From positions 247,532 to 311,531 of the forward strand of contig NZ_JADKYR010000004.1 in NCBI RefSeq assembly GCF_015354335.1: 64,000 bases of DNA, written 5' to 3'. Numbering within the stretch: the stretch's first letter is position 1; each line of letters starts with the position of its first letter. This DNA comes from Methylophilus sp. 13. Its GTDB lineage: Bacteria > Pseudomonadota > Gammaproteobacteria > Burkholderiales > Methylophilaceae. A program made the position numbers and the translations under genes. The notes under the pieces are model-generated. The model was given only the letters and a program-made list of their open reading frames with translations, did no database searches and was not told the DNA's origin. Below are positions 17,098 to 26,748 of this stretch, one piece after another.

Positions 17098-20000
17098 TGT
17101 GGTTGGCATTGCCCTCAAACGGCCTTACACCTTTGTGGTGATGGCGCTGCTGATTCTGATTTTTGGTACTTTGTCTGCCCTGCGCAGCCCGGTGGATATT
17201 TTTCCGGATATCCGTATCCCGGTGGTAGCGGTGGCCTGGCAATACAATGGCTTGCCGCCAGATGACATGGCGGGCCGCATCAGTACGCTATATCAGCGCA
17301 GCCTGACCACCACCGTCAACGATATTGAGCATATCGAGGCCAATTCATACAATGGGTTTGCCATCGTCAAAATCTTTTTCCATATGGGCGTCAATATCGC
17401 CACCGCCAATGCGCAGGTGGCGGCGATTTCGCAAACAGTGACGCGGCAGATGCCCGCCGGCACCACGCCGCCGCTGATTCTTAACTATAACGCCTCCACG
17501 GTGCCCATCTTGCAGATTGCCTTGTCTGGTAAAGGGCTGACCGAGCAGAACCTGGCAGACCTGGGCCTGAATGCCGTGCGTATCCGGTTGGTCACGGTGC
17601 CCGGTGCGGGCGTGCCATTTCCCTATGGCGGCAAAAGCCGGCAGATCCAGATTGACCTGAATCCGGCCGCGTTGCAGGCCCGTGGCTTGTCGGCACAGGA
17701 TATTGCCAATGCGCTGGCTGCGCACAATATGATCGTACCGGTGGGGACACAAAAAATTGGCAGCATTGAATACACGCTGAACCTGAATAATGCCGTCACT
17801 CAAATTGACGAGCTGTCCAATATCCCGGTCAAGGTGGTCAATGGCGCCACCGTCTATATGCGTGATATCGGCCAGGTTCGTGATGGCAACCCGCCACAAA
17901 CCAATATCGTGCATGTGGATGGCAACCGTTCGGTGCTAATGACCATCCTCAAAAACGGTGCCATCTCAACGCTGGATATTGTCGATGGCATCAAGGCCAA
18001 ACTGGAAGAAATCAAGCCTGCCCTGCCTGAGACGCTGGTGGCAACGCCGATCAACGATCAGTCGCTGTTTGTGCGTGCGGCGATTGAAGGCGTGGTGTTT
18101 GAAGGCGTGCTGGCGGCGGTGCTCACCAGCCTCATGATCCTGCTATTTTTGGGCAGCTGGCGCTCGTCGCTGATCATTGCCACCTCCATCCCCTTGTCTA
18201 TCCTGGGGGCGGTGATGGGACTGTCGGCCATAGGCGAGACGCTCAATATCATGACCCTGGGCGGCCTCGCCCTGGCGGTAGGTTTGCTGGTCGATGAGGC
18301 CACCGTGACCATTGAAAATATTAACTGGCACCTGGAGCAAGGCAAGCCGGTCGAGCAGTCCATCCTCGATGGTGCCGCACAGATTGTGACGCCTGCGTTT
18401 GTGTCGCTGCTGTGTATTTGTATCGTGTTTGTGCCCATGTTTTTTCTCGAGGGCGTGTCGCGCTTTTTATTCGTGCCCATGGCCGAAGCCGTCATGTTTG
18501 CCATGGTCAGCTCGTTTATTTTGTCACGGACCCTGGTCCCGACCATGGCCAATTACTTGCTCAAACCACATGTCGCAGGTGAACACCGCCCAGCCAGCCG
18601 CAATCCGCTGGTCAGGTTCCAGCAACACTTTGAAACCCACTTTGAGCAGCTCCGGCAGGGCTATCATGGCTTGCTGAGCCTGGCGATTGCCCACCGCCGA
18701 CTGTTTATGATCGGCTTTATGTTGCTGGTCATGCTGTCATTTTTATTATTGCCCGGGCTGGGGCGTAACTTTTTTCCGGCGGTGGATAGCGGCCAAATCC
18801 TCATGCATGCCCGCGTACCGGTGGGCACCCGTATTGAAGACACCGCCAACCGTTTTGCCCGGATACAGGCAGCCATCAAACAGGTGATCCCGCCCGAGGA
18901 AATCCTCACCATTGTTGATAATATCGGCATGCCGATCAGCAGTATCAATATGACTTATAACAACACCGGCCTCACTGGCGCGCATGATGGCGATATCCAG
19001 ATTGCGCTTAAGCCGGAGCATGCGCCGACGGCTGAATATGTCCGCACCTTGCGTGAAGTCTTGCCCAAGCAGTTTCCGGATACCACTTTTTCGTTTCCAC
19101 CGGCGGATATCGTCAGCCAGATCCTTAACTTTGGCTCACCGGCGCCGATTGACATCCAGATTCGCGGCGGCAAGCTGGCCGAAGATTTTGTCTATGCCAA
19201 CCAGTTGCTGGCGCGCATCCGCGCAGTGCCGGGTGTGGTCGATGCGCGTATCCAGCAGTCGCGTCGGCGTCCCGGTTTTGACATTACCGTCGATAAAACC
19301 CGTGCGCAGGAGCTGGGCATCAGTACGCGCGACGTCACCAATAGCCTGGTGGTGAACCTGGCGGGCAGTTCGCAAGTCTCCCCGACCTATTGGTTGAACT
19401 CTGCTAATGGCGTCACTTACCCGATTGTGCTGCAAACCCCGCAATACCAGCTCGATAGCCTCAACACGCTGGCCAACCTGCCGATAGGTGGCGCGGATGC
19501 GCCGCTGCAGACATTGGGTGGGTTGGCAACATTTAAACGCAGTGTCGGCAATGCTGTCATCAGCCAATATGATATCCAGCCCATGGTGCAGATTCATGCC
19601 AGCACGCAGGACCGCGACCTGGGGGCGGTGGCCGCCGATATCCGCAAGATTCTGGAGGACACGCAAGCGCAAGTGCCTAAAGCAGCCAGCGTGGTGATGC
19701 TGGGCCAGGTGCAGACCATGCAAAGCGCATTTACCGGCCTGTTCTTTGGGCTGCTGGGCGCCATTGTGCTGATTTACCTGCTGATTGTGGTTAATCTGCA
19801 ATCCTGGAGTGACCCGTTTGTGATTATTTCAGCTTTACCAGCGGCGCTGGCCGGTATCGTCTGGATGTTGTTTGTGACTTTCACTCCTTTGTCGGTGCCC
19901 GCCCTGACCGGCGCCATCATGTGTATGGGGGTGGCGACGGCCAATAGTGTGCTGGTGATCAGTTTTGCCCGCGAACGGCTGGCCGTCTTGCAAGATGCGA

Positions 20001-20284
20001 CTGCTGCGGCGCTGGAGGCGGGGTTCGTCCGCTTTAGGCCGGTACTCATGACCGCGCTGGCCATGGTCATCGGCATGACCCCCATGGCTTTGGGCCTGGG
20101 CGAGGGCGGCGAGCAGAATGCGCCGTTGGGCCGGGCTGTGATCGGTGGCCTGCTGTTTGCCACCGTCGCCACCCTGCTGTTTGTGCCCGTTGTCTTTAGT
20201 GCGATTCATCAAAAACGACAGGCTTCCCCTGAGGCAAGTGTTTCAGGGCCAGTCAGTGATTCAGGAGACCCTATCCATGAGTAA
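17090..20284 (+). CDS. RND efflux permease (HAE/AcrB-like)
   Basis: 1064-residue trimeric inner-membrane pump with 12 membrane helices and two large periplasmic loops. The N-terminal helix MFNVVGIALKRPYTFVVMAL and the central GGLALAVGLLVDEATVTIEN helix (proton-relay acidic residue) are typical. The start at 17090 (AAAGGA upstream) is preferred to an upstream in-frame start at 17039 that lies deep in the DedA gene. It overlaps the adaptor gene that follows by 8 bases. No outer-membrane factor gene is in this operon, so a NodT channel from elsewhere (10166 or 36265) probably completes it. Substrate unknown. Confidence 0.9.
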   Translation: MFNVVGIALKRPYTFVVMALLILIFGTLSALRSPVDIFPDIRIPVVAVAWQYNGLPPDDMAGRISTLYQRSLTTTVNDIEHIEANSYNGFAIVKIFFHMGVNIATANAQVAAISQTVTRQMPAGTTPPLILNYNASTVPILQIALSGKGLTEQNLADLGLNAVRIRLVTVPGAGVPFPYGGKSRQIQIDLNPAALQARGLSAQDIANALAAHNMIVPVGTQKIGSIEYTLNLNNAVTQIDELSNIPVKVVNGATVYMRDIGQVRDGNPPQTNIVHVDGNRSVLMTILKNGAISTLDIVDGIKAKLEEIKPALPETLVATPINDQSLFVRAAIEGVVFEGVLAAVLTSLMILLFLGSWRSSLIIATSIPLSILGAVMGLSAIGETLNIMTLGGLALAVGLLVDEATVTIENINWHLEQGKPVEQSILDGAAQIVTPAFVSLLCICIVFVPMFFLEGVSRFLFVPMAEAVMFAMVSSFILSRTLVPTMANYLLKPHVAGEHRPASRNPLVRFQQHFETHFEQLRQGYHGLLSLAIAHRRLFMIGFMLLVMLSFLLLPGLGRNFFPAVDSGQILMHARVPVGTRIEDTANRFARIQAAIKQVIPPEEILTIVDNIGMPISSINMTYNNTGLTGAHDGDIQIALKPEHAPTAEYVRTLREVLPKQFPDTTFSFPPADIVSQILNFGSPAPIDIQIRGGKLAEDFVYANQLLARIRAVPGVVDARIQQSRRRPGFDITVDKTRAQELGISTRDVTNSLVVNLAGSSQVSPTYWLNSANGVTYPIVLQTPQYQLDSLNTLANLPIGGADAPLQTLGGLATFKRSVGNAVISQYDIQPMVQIHASTQDRDLGAVAADIRKILEDTQAQVPKAASVVMLGQVQTMQSAFTGLFFGLLGAIVLIYLLIVVNLQSWSDPFVIISALPAALAGIVWMLFVTFTPLSVPALTGAIMCMGVATANSVLVISFARERLAVLQDATAAALEAGFVRFRPVLMTALAMVIGMTPMALGLGEGGEQNAPLGRAVIGGLLFATVATLLFVPVVFSAIHQKRQASPEASVSGPVSDSGDPIHE

Positions 20285-21437
20285 TCCACCCACGGCCAGC
20301 CGGGGCCTCAAGCTGGCAGGCCTGATCTTGGCCCTGATCGCCAGTGGCATTGTGATTGCGGGCATCAGCAGCCGTCACAGCCATGACGCCAGCGTCAAGG
20401 CCTGGACCGACCAGCAGTCGATTCCGACGGTCAGTATCCACACGCCTGCACAGTCTGACCAAGGGGGCAGCCTGATCTTGCCAGGGCGATTTGAGGCCTA
20501 CGCACGAGCACCGATCTATGCGCGCGTCAGTGGCTATCTCAAATCCTGGAAAGCCGATATCGGCACGCGGGTGAAAAGTGGGCAATTGCTGGCCGAGATC
20601 GAGACGCCGGATCTGGATCAGGAATTGTTGCAAGCCAAAGCCGATCTCGCCAGTGCGCAAGCCAATGTGGCACTGGCAGAAACCACGGCCAAGCGCTGGC
20701 AGGAGATGCTAAAAACGCAGTCGATTGCCCGTCAGGCGGTGGATGAAAAAGTGGGAGACTTGCAAAGCAAGCAGGCGATCGTGAAGGCGGCCGAAGCCAA
20801 TGTCAACCGGTTGCTCGCCCTCAAAAGTTTTGCCCGTATCGTGGCGCCGTTTGACGGCTCAGTGACAGCGCGCAATACCGACACTGGCGCGCTGATTAAT
20901 GCGGGCAGTAGCAGTGCGACGGTGTTGCCGCTCTTTGAAGTGTCCAACACACGCAAGTTGCGCCTCTATATCAATGTGCCACAAAATTATGTCGGTCAGA
21001 TCCGGACCGGTGACAAAGCCAGGTTTACCGTACCGGAAGCCGCGGGTGAAGCGTTCGAGGCCACGATACAATCAACTTCAGGTGCGATCAATGCGTCCTC
21101 TGGTACAACGCTGGTACAGTTACTGGTGGATAATGCGGCGGGCCGTTTTTTGCCTGGGGGCTTTGCCAATGTCAATCTGCTATTCAATGATGCCGTCGCG
21201 CGCCTGAGCATTCCTGCCAGTGCACTGATTTTTGACCAGAATGGCCTCAAGGTGGCTACCGTTGGTAAAGATCGCAAGGTGACTTTAAAAACGATTACCA
21301 TTGCGCGTGACCTGGGTAAGCAACTGGAAGTGCAGTCTGGACTGACAAGCACGGATATGGTGGTAGAAAACCCGCCAGATGGTCTCAACGATGGGGATCA
21401 GGTCAATATTGCCATGAGGGCCGCAGCAGAAAAATGA
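20277..21437 (+). CDS. RND efflux periplasmic adaptor
   Basis: 386-residue membrane fusion protein with one N-terminal membrane anchor, a lipoyl-like domain split around a helical hairpin (RVSGYLKSWKADIGTRVKSG and IVAPFDGSVTARNTDTGALI), a beta-barrel and a membrane-proximal domain. The start at 20277 has CAGGAGA upstream; the longer frame from 20145 lies inside the permease gene. It partners the permease at 17090. The last gene of this transcript; no clear hairpin follows before the convergent DUF202 gene. Confidence 0.9.
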   Translation: MSNPPTASRGLKLAGLILALIASGIVIAGISSRHSHDASVKAWTDQQSIPTVSIHTPAQSDQGGSLILPGRFEAYARAPIYARVSGYLKSWKADIGTRVKSGQLLAEIETPDLDQELLQAKADLASAQANVALAETTAKRWQEMLKTQSIARQAVDEKVGDLQSKQAIVKAAEANVNRLLALKSFARIVAPFDGSVTARNTDTGALINAGSSSATVLPLFEVSNTRKLRLYINVPQNYVGQIRTGDKARFTVPEAAGEAFEATIQSTSGAINASSGTTLVQLLVDNAAGRFLPGGFANVNLLFNDAVARLSIPASALIFDQNGLKVATVGKDRKVTLKTITIARDLGKQLEVQSGLTSTDMVVENPPDGLNDGDQVNIAMRAAAEK

Positions 21438-21482
21438 TGATGGCGTAAATCTCCCAATCCAGTTTATCTGAGCCTGGAAAGG

Positions 21483-21854
21483 CTAGCGAGTAAACACTAA
21501 CCAGCCGCTTAATGCCGCAGCAGAGACCGCCAGGAACAAGTTGACTGCCGGTGGCAGCCAGTAAACGTGACCACGTGGTTTTTCCTGTGTGCTGAGCGAT
21601 TGGTAAAACAGCAGAAATTGGATGGCAGACAAGATTGCCGTACAGGCCCCCAGCAGAATAAATCCAACCCCGAGATAGAGCGATAACATGCTTTGGGAGG
21701 GCGACACTGGCTGCCCCTGTGCCATGAGCTGCATAAACAAGCCAAAACGCTCAATCACAAAGCCCAGCCCCATCAGGGCAATGGCTGAACGTTGCCAGGC
21801 CAGCAATGTCCGTTCTGCCGCAAAATAAACCCGTGGGTCATCGAGGTAAGACAT
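21483..21854 (-). CDS. DUF202 (YidH-like) membrane protein
   Basis: 123-residue inner-membrane protein with three hydrophobic segments and the DUF202 signature near the N-terminus (DPRVYFAAERTLLAWQRSA). AGGAG precedes the ATG. It lies 43 bases downstream of relA on the same strand and may be co-transcribed. The family has no firmly known function in most bacteria. Confidence 0.85.
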   Translation of the reverse strand: MSYLDDPRVYFAAERTLLAWQRSAIALMGLGFVIERFGLFMQLMAQGQPVSPSQSMLSLYLGVGFILLGACTAILSAIQFLLFYQSLSTQEKPRGHVYWLPPAVNLFLAVSAAALSGWLVFTR

Positions 21855-21897
21855 GTGCTGGATTCTCCTGTTTCATGATGTCATCATTCAACGTGGC

Positions 21898-24132
21898 TTA
21901 GGTCTGTCGCTGGGCCATGATCACGCCTGGCACTTGCTTGAGCCTTGCCAGCAAGTGCTCTAGCTGGTCGAGGTCAACCAGTTCCACCGTAAAGTGCATG
22001 AGCGCCACATGGTTGCGGCTGAGCGTGTTCGCTTTTGTGGTATTGATTTTTTCACGCGCAAACAGCTCGCTGATGTCACGCAACAATCCCTGACGGTCAT
22101 TCGCTTCCAGCACAATATCCACTTCGTATACGCCAGATTGTTTATTGCCCCATTGCGCATTGAGCAGACGGTTGTGGCGTGTCTGGTCGAGCCGCGTAAT
22201 AAACGAGCACGCCTGGCGGTGGATGGTCACACTGTGGTTGCGCGTCAGATACGCGACTATCGGTTCTGGCGACACCGGCTTGCAGCATTTGGCCATGGTG
22301 GTTTGTACATTGCCTATGCCTTCAATCATAATGCCCGCATGGTTCACCTGAGAGGCGCTGGGGCGCTTGATGATGGCTGGCGCATTGCCTTGCGCAACCG
22401 GTGTCAATTCCCCCTGAATGGTGATGGCAATCTGGTGTTCGCTGATATCGCCGCGGCCAATCGCTGCCAGGCAATCTTCCAGTTTCTGGAACTGCAGTTT
22501 TTGTGCTACTTTTTCAAGCGGCAGGCTGCTGGCTCCGGCCCGGTGTAACTCTTTGTCCAATTTAGCCCGGCCCTGGGCGACGTTTTCTTCAAAATGCTGG
22601 TATTTAAACCAGTGGCGAACCTTGGCGCGCGCACTGGCACTTTGCAAAAAGCCGAGCGCAGGGTTCAGCCAGTCTCGGCTGGGGGCGCCATGTTTGGCGG
22701 TCAGGATTTCCACCCGCTGGCCGTTTTCCAGCTTGGTATGCAAGGGGACGATCTGTCCGTCGATTTTCGCGCCGCGGCTACGATGACCCAGGTCTGTGTG
22801 TAAAGCGTAAGCAAAGTCTATGGGGGTGGCACCTTTAGGCAAGTCCATGACTTTGCCTTGTGGTGTCAGCACATATACTTTGTCCTGCAATAACGCATTG
22901 TTGAATTGCTCCAGCAAATCACCGTGATCAGCGACCTCATCCTTCCAGGACAGGATCTGGCGCAACCAGGCAATTTTTTCGTCGAATTTCGCGTCGGATT
23001 TTCCACCTTCCTTATAGCGCCAATGTGCGGCAACGCCCAGCTCGGAATGCTGGTGCATTTCAAACGTGCGGATCTGCACCTCCACTGCAAGGCCACGAGG
23101 GCCGCTGACAGCGGTGTGCAGTGACCGGTAGTTGTTGCTTTTGGGGCGGGCAATATAGTCATCAAACTCACCGGGAATCGGTTGCCACAAGTGATGCACC
23201 AGGCCAAGTGCGGTATAGCAGTCCTTCACATCTTGCACCATGATGCGTACCGCACGCACATCATACAGCTGGTTAAATTGCAGATGCTTGCTACGCATTT
23301 TTTTCACGATGCTGTAGATGTGTTTTGGCCGCCCGCTCACTTCCCCCTGAATGCCCGCTTGGGTCAGTTCATGCTGCAGCTGCTGCACGACCTCTGCAAT
23401 ATACTGTTCACGATCCACACGCCGTTCGTCCAGCATTTTCGCCACTTCTTTATACAGCTGCGGTTCGAGGTAGCGTAAGGATAAGTCTTCGAGTTCCCAT
23501 TTGAGTTGCCACACGCCCAGGCGGTTGGCCAGCGGGGCAAAGATACTCTGGTTCTCGCGGGCAATCTGCACTTGTTGCTCAGGGCTGGCGCCAGACAAAT
23601 GCCGTAATAACTGGGTACGCTCTGCCAGCTTGATCAACACGACCCGGATATCTTGCACCATGGCCAATAGCATTTTGCGCAGCGCTTCCAATTGTTGCGC
23701 GCGGTCATTCTGTTTGTGGTCCGCTTTGGCGTCCGCATGGTGCAAGCCATCCATTTCACTCAAGGCATGGATCTGTGACATGCGCGAAATACCCTCTATC
23801 AGACTGACAACGCACGGATTGAAGCGGGTAGATAAGTGGACGGACCAGTCATCAAGAAAGTCTGGCGCGGCATACAGAATGCAGGCAGTCAGGCTGTCTG
23901 CATCCATGTGGATATCCGAGAGGGTAGAGGCCGTTTCTAAGGCATGTTGCAATAGGGGATAACGGTTGATGGCATGGTGTTGCGCATACAGAGACGCTGC
24001 CAGCTCAGCCGCCTGCCGTATTTGTGTCAATTCATCAGCCGTAAACCGTTGCGCTAAGGAATCCATCCACAAACTGAGTGCCTGTGGATCAAGTACAGTG
24101 GGCGTGTGAGTAGAGCGGTGACCAGAAACCAT
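21898..24132 (-). CDS. relA: RelA-type (p)ppGpp synthetase
   Basis: 744-residue long RSH protein that makes (p)ppGpp on stalled ribosomes. The N-terminal hydrolase domain lacks the HD metal motif (the position reads LYAAPDF), so hydrolysis is unlikely. The synthetase domain is intact and has the acidic EFDDYIARPKSNNYRSLHTAV motif, typical of monofunctional RelA rather than SpoT (which has RFKDY). A TGS domain (VYVLTPQGKVMDLPKGATPIDFAY), a zinc-finger-like region with CCKP, and a C-terminal ACT domain follow. A separate SpoT is expected elsewhere in the genome. Confidence 0.93.
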   Translation of the reverse strand: MVSGHRSTHTPTVLDPQALSLWMDSLAQRFTADELTQIRQAAELAASLYAQHHAINRYPLLQHALETASTLSDIHMDADSLTACILYAAPDFLDDWSVHLSTRFNPCVVSLIEGISRMSQIHALSEMDGLHHADAKADHKQNDRAQQLEALRKMLLAMVQDIRVVLIKLAERTQLLRHLSGASPEQQVQIARENQSIFAPLANRLGVWQLKWELEDLSLRYLEPQLYKEVAKMLDERRVDREQYIAEVVQQLQHELTQAGIQGEVSGRPKHIYSIVKKMRSKHLQFNQLYDVRAVRIMVQDVKDCYTALGLVHHLWQPIPGEFDDYIARPKSNNYRSLHTAVSGPRGLAVEVQIRTFEMHQHSELGVAAHWRYKEGGKSDAKFDEKIAWLRQILSWKDEVADHGDLLEQFNNALLQDKVYVLTPQGKVMDLPKGATPIDFAYALHTDLGHRSRGAKIDGQIVPLHTKLENGQRVEILTAKHGAPSRDWLNPALGFLQSASARAKVRHWFKYQHFEENVAQGRAKLDKELHRAGASSLPLEKVAQKLQFQKLEDCLAAIGRGDISEHQIAITIQGELTPVAQGNAPAIIKRPSASQVNHAGIMIEGIGNVQTTMAKCCKPVSPEPIVAYLTRNHSVTIHRQACSFITRLDQTRHNRLLNAQWGNKQSGVYEVDIVLEANDRQGLLRDISELFAREKINTTKANTLSRNHVALMHFTVELVDLDQLEHLLARLKQVPGVIMAQRQT

Positions 24133-24168
24133 GCCCTATTATCGCCGCTATCCCCAGGCAGCGTAAAG

Positions 24169-24203
24169 ATAAAACACGTCCTGACGTATGGATCAGGACG
24201 TGT
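24169..24203 (-). terminator. Intrinsic terminator of the DUF1328 gene
   Basis: 11-bp perfect stem (24174-24184 with 24193-24203) with an 8-base loop, followed on the minus strand by TTTTATCTTT. It separates the DUF1328 gene from relA. Confidence 0.85.
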
Positions 24204-24247
24204 ACCCGCAGCGGAAGGTGGTGTCCGCTGCCAGGGTTGAATGGATA

Positions 24248-24421
24248 TTAAGCGATCATACTGATGCCAAGCACCGTTGCCAGCGCAATGCCGATGGCCA
24301 GCAGCAGGAAAATAAAGAAAAATACCTTGGAGATGGTGGCCGCGCCCGACTCAACGCCTCTAAACCCCAAGAGCCCGGCGATAAATGAAATGACCAGAAA
24401 CAAGAGTGCGTAATAAAGCAT
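24248..24421 (-). CDS. DUF1328 (YtjA-like) small membrane protein
   Basis: 57-residue protein made of two membrane helices, beginning [19 protein letters not shown], with the family's [17 protein letters not shown] link. The start at 24421 agrees with the family; a longer in-frame start at 24457 adds an atypical polar extension. GGAAAGG lies upstream. Relatives are stress- or stationary-phase-induced in several proteobacteria; the function is unknown. Its own terminator suggests a single-gene unit. Confidence 0.85.
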   Translation of the reverse strand: MLYYALLFLVISFIAGLLGFRGVESGAATISKVFFFIFLLLAIGIALATVLGISMIA

Positions 24422-24673
24422 GTTCGACCTTTCCCAATTGGTTAAATACATGCTCATGATAAAAAAAGCCTGGCATGCGCACTATCAGCCTCTGTCGTGA
24501 CTGCCAGTCAGAAAAGGCTGACGCAGCGCGCAGTCGGATCATGCGTGATTGACAAGTATAAAAGTGCTTGGCGAGCGTCAAAATGCGCGTATATTATTTC
24601 AAATCAAAAATAGGCAAGTCCGCCAGTGTGAATGGCAGAGTGCAAATGAGTTAACCTGCAGGAGGGCGCAGTC

Positions 24674-25180
24674 ATGGGCGGGATCAAACAGTGTCGAGCA
24701 GCCTGGCTGGTCACAGGAAGTTGCCTGTTTAGTCTTTGGTGGCCGGTCTCTTTTGCACTGGCTTCCAGCGATAGTGCCAAAGTGATCAGTGCCATGACGG
24801 TGACTGAGGATAAGCACGGTAGCAAATCCACAAGCAAGCCTGCCGTCATTGCGCTGGTGAATCTGGATGAGGTGTCGCCTGACTGCCAGCAGCAAGTCAC
24901 CATGGCCAGAATCAAAACCGTGGCCTATAGTGAAAGTGGCATGACGCCTGAGAAAATCAAGTTTGACTGGCAAGGCAATGCGCTGGACGTGGCCACTAAT
25001 GTCGGCGAAAACCCGATATTGACGCTAGAAGAGATTCAGGCCGCCCACCAGTTTATCCGCGTCGGCAAGCAGTACCTGATTCATTTTCAGCTGTGTTCTG
25101 ATGGTCAGCAACGCAGCCTGATTAATTTATATGCCACGCTGAATCCGCCGAGTCGGCCAGCACGTAAAATCAAATCGTAA
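24674..25180 (+). CDS. Secreted protein of unknown function
   Basis: 168 residues with a signal peptide (hydrophobic core AWLVTGSCLFSLWWPVSFALA, cleavage near ALA-SS). The mature part has two cysteines (SPDCQQQ, QLCSDGQ) that could form a disulfide, and ends in a basic tail. No family was recognised. A strong AGGAGG site precedes the ATG at 24674, so it is probably expressed. It stands alone, divergent from the DUF1328 gene and convergent with the histidine kinase gene. Confidence 0.7.
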   Translation: MGGIKQCRAAWLVTGSCLFSLWWPVSFALASSDSAKVISAMTVTEDKHGSKSTSKPAVIALVNLDEVSPDCQQQVTMARIKTVAYSESGMTPEKIKFDWQGNALDVATNVGENPILTLEEIQAAHQFIRVGKQYLIHFQLCSDGQQRSLINLYATLNPPSRPARKIKS

Positions 25181-25302
25181 GATCGTTCTCCCTATCAAGA
25201 TGGAGCATGATGCCAGGGTGGGTTGGATGGCCAGCAACCGCTCGCTTTCAGCCCATACTGTTCCCAGCATAGTGCATCAGACCTAGCGAAGTGCATCACA
25301 CC

Positions 25303-26748
25303 TTAGCTCAGCTTGGCCGGGCCGCCAGCGTCTGGCCGTTGAAACCGCACCCTCATCAACGTGCCTATGCCCTGTGCGCCAGCGCTAACGGTGATGCTGG
25401 CACTATGCAGCGCCACAATCTCCTTGACGATGGACAAGCCCAAGCCACTGCCTTCCTGTGAATGGTTGAGCACGCGGTGAAAGCGTTCAAACACCATGGC
25501 ATGCTCTTCTTCCGGGATGCCGATACCGTTGTCTTCCACCTGGATTTCCGTCCATTTTTCCTGGGCAATCACAGACAGCGTCACCTTGCCCCCTTCCGGT
25601 GTATAGCGCACCGCATTGTCCAGCAGGTTGACCAGCAGAATCTTCAGGCGTTGCTTGTCGGCATGGATGGTGAAGTCTGGCAAAGGCCCGGCACCACTGG
25701 ATTCCAGTCCCAGATCTATATTTTTTTTCAGTGCAAAATGAATCACTTCCACGCAGGCATCTTGGGCCAGGGCCAGCAGATTGACAGGTTTGAGCGCAAT
25801 CACGTTAGCGGCTTCAGGCTGGTTATTTGACAGCCGCAACAACTGGTTGACGATATGTGTGAGCTTGCTCACGCTTTCGCTGATCATGCCCAGCTGGTGT
25901 TGAGACTGGTCCTTGGCCTTCTCATGGCGCAATGCCAGCTCCAGTTGCGCCTGTATGCCCGCCAATGGGGTACGCAATTGATGGGCGGCATCGGCAATAA
26001 ACTGGTTCTGCGCCAGGATGGCGTTATTGAGCCTGCCCATGAGCAGATTGATCGAGTTGATCAACACCATGGCCTCTTCGGGCACGTTGTTGAGCATGAC
26101 CGGGTCCAGTTGCGTGCTGGAGCGTTTGGCGATCTCTTCGTTGAGCTCGTGCAGTGGCCGTAGACCCTTGGTCACCCCGGCTAACAGCATGACACTGCAG
26201 ACCAGCAGCAGGAGCAACTGTGGCAGGACGATGGCAAATAGAATCCGGCTGCGCAAGTCATTACGTTTGTGCACGGTTTCGGCAATCAACACAGAGTACA
26301 TGAGCGGCTGGTTCTGACGATCGACGATCGTGCTTTTCTGATTAAGCAATCGCACGACCTCGCCATGCGCTCTGGCATAGCGTAAATGACGATGATTCAA
26401 GCTGTCCTTGTGTTTAAAGGGCAGTGTCGGGTCGCCACTTAAATAATGGCCTTGCGCGTCGTAAATCGCAAAATAGGTTTTATCATCCTTGTCTGAAAAA
26501 AGCACTGTTTGTGATTCCGTGCTCATTCTGAAATTTTCCGGGGTCTTGCCGGATTCGCTGATCATGGCGATCACGTCATTGGCAATATCCTCCAGCATCT
26601 CATCAAACGATTGCTCAATAAAGTGGCTTCCTACCTTGTACAAAATGGTGGTGTCCAGCGGCACCAGGATGAACATGGGGATGGTCACCCACAAGAATAA
26701 CTGTTTGCGCAGGGTGCGGCCCTGGCTCAATTTGAACAGTCGATTCAT
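25303..26748 (-). CDS. Two-component sensor histidine kinase (TctE/QseC-like)
   Basis: 481-residue membrane sensor. Two membrane helices (about residues 17-40 and 167-190) enclose a periplasmic domain of the 2CSK_N type, rich in charged and His residues. The phospho-acceptor helix has FIADAAHQLRTPLAG. The ATP-binding domain shows NLLDNAVRYTP (N box), DNGIGIP (G1) and GSGLGLSIVKEI (G2). It overlaps the response-regulator gene by 4 bases. Kinases of this group sense small acids, metals or envelope stress; the ligand is unknown. The divergent ACP/ketosynthase operon is a likely target. Confidence 0.92.
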   Translation of the reverse strand: MNRLFKLSQGRTLRKQLFLWVTIPMFILVPLDTTILYKVGSHFIEQSFDEMLEDIANDVIAMISESGKTPENFRMSTESQTVLFSDKDDKTYFAIYDAQGHYLSGDPTLPFKHKDSLNHRHLRYARAHGEVVRLLNQKSTIVDRQNQPLMYSVLIAETVHKRNDLRSRILFAIVLPQLLLLLVCSVMLLAGVTKGLRPLHELNEEIAKRSSTQLDPVMLNNVPEEAMVLINSINLLMGRLNNAILAQNQFIADAAHQLRTPLAGIQAQLELALRHEKAKDQSQHQLGMISESVSKLTHIVNQLLRLSNNQPEAANVIALKPVNLLALAQDACVEVIHFALKKNIDLGLESSGAGPLPDFTIHADKQRLKILLVNLLDNAVRYTPEGGKVTLSVIAQEKWTEIQVEDNGIGIPEEEHAMVFERFHRVLNHSQEGSGLGLSIVKEIVALHSASITVSAGAQGIGTLMRVRFQRPDAGGPAKLS

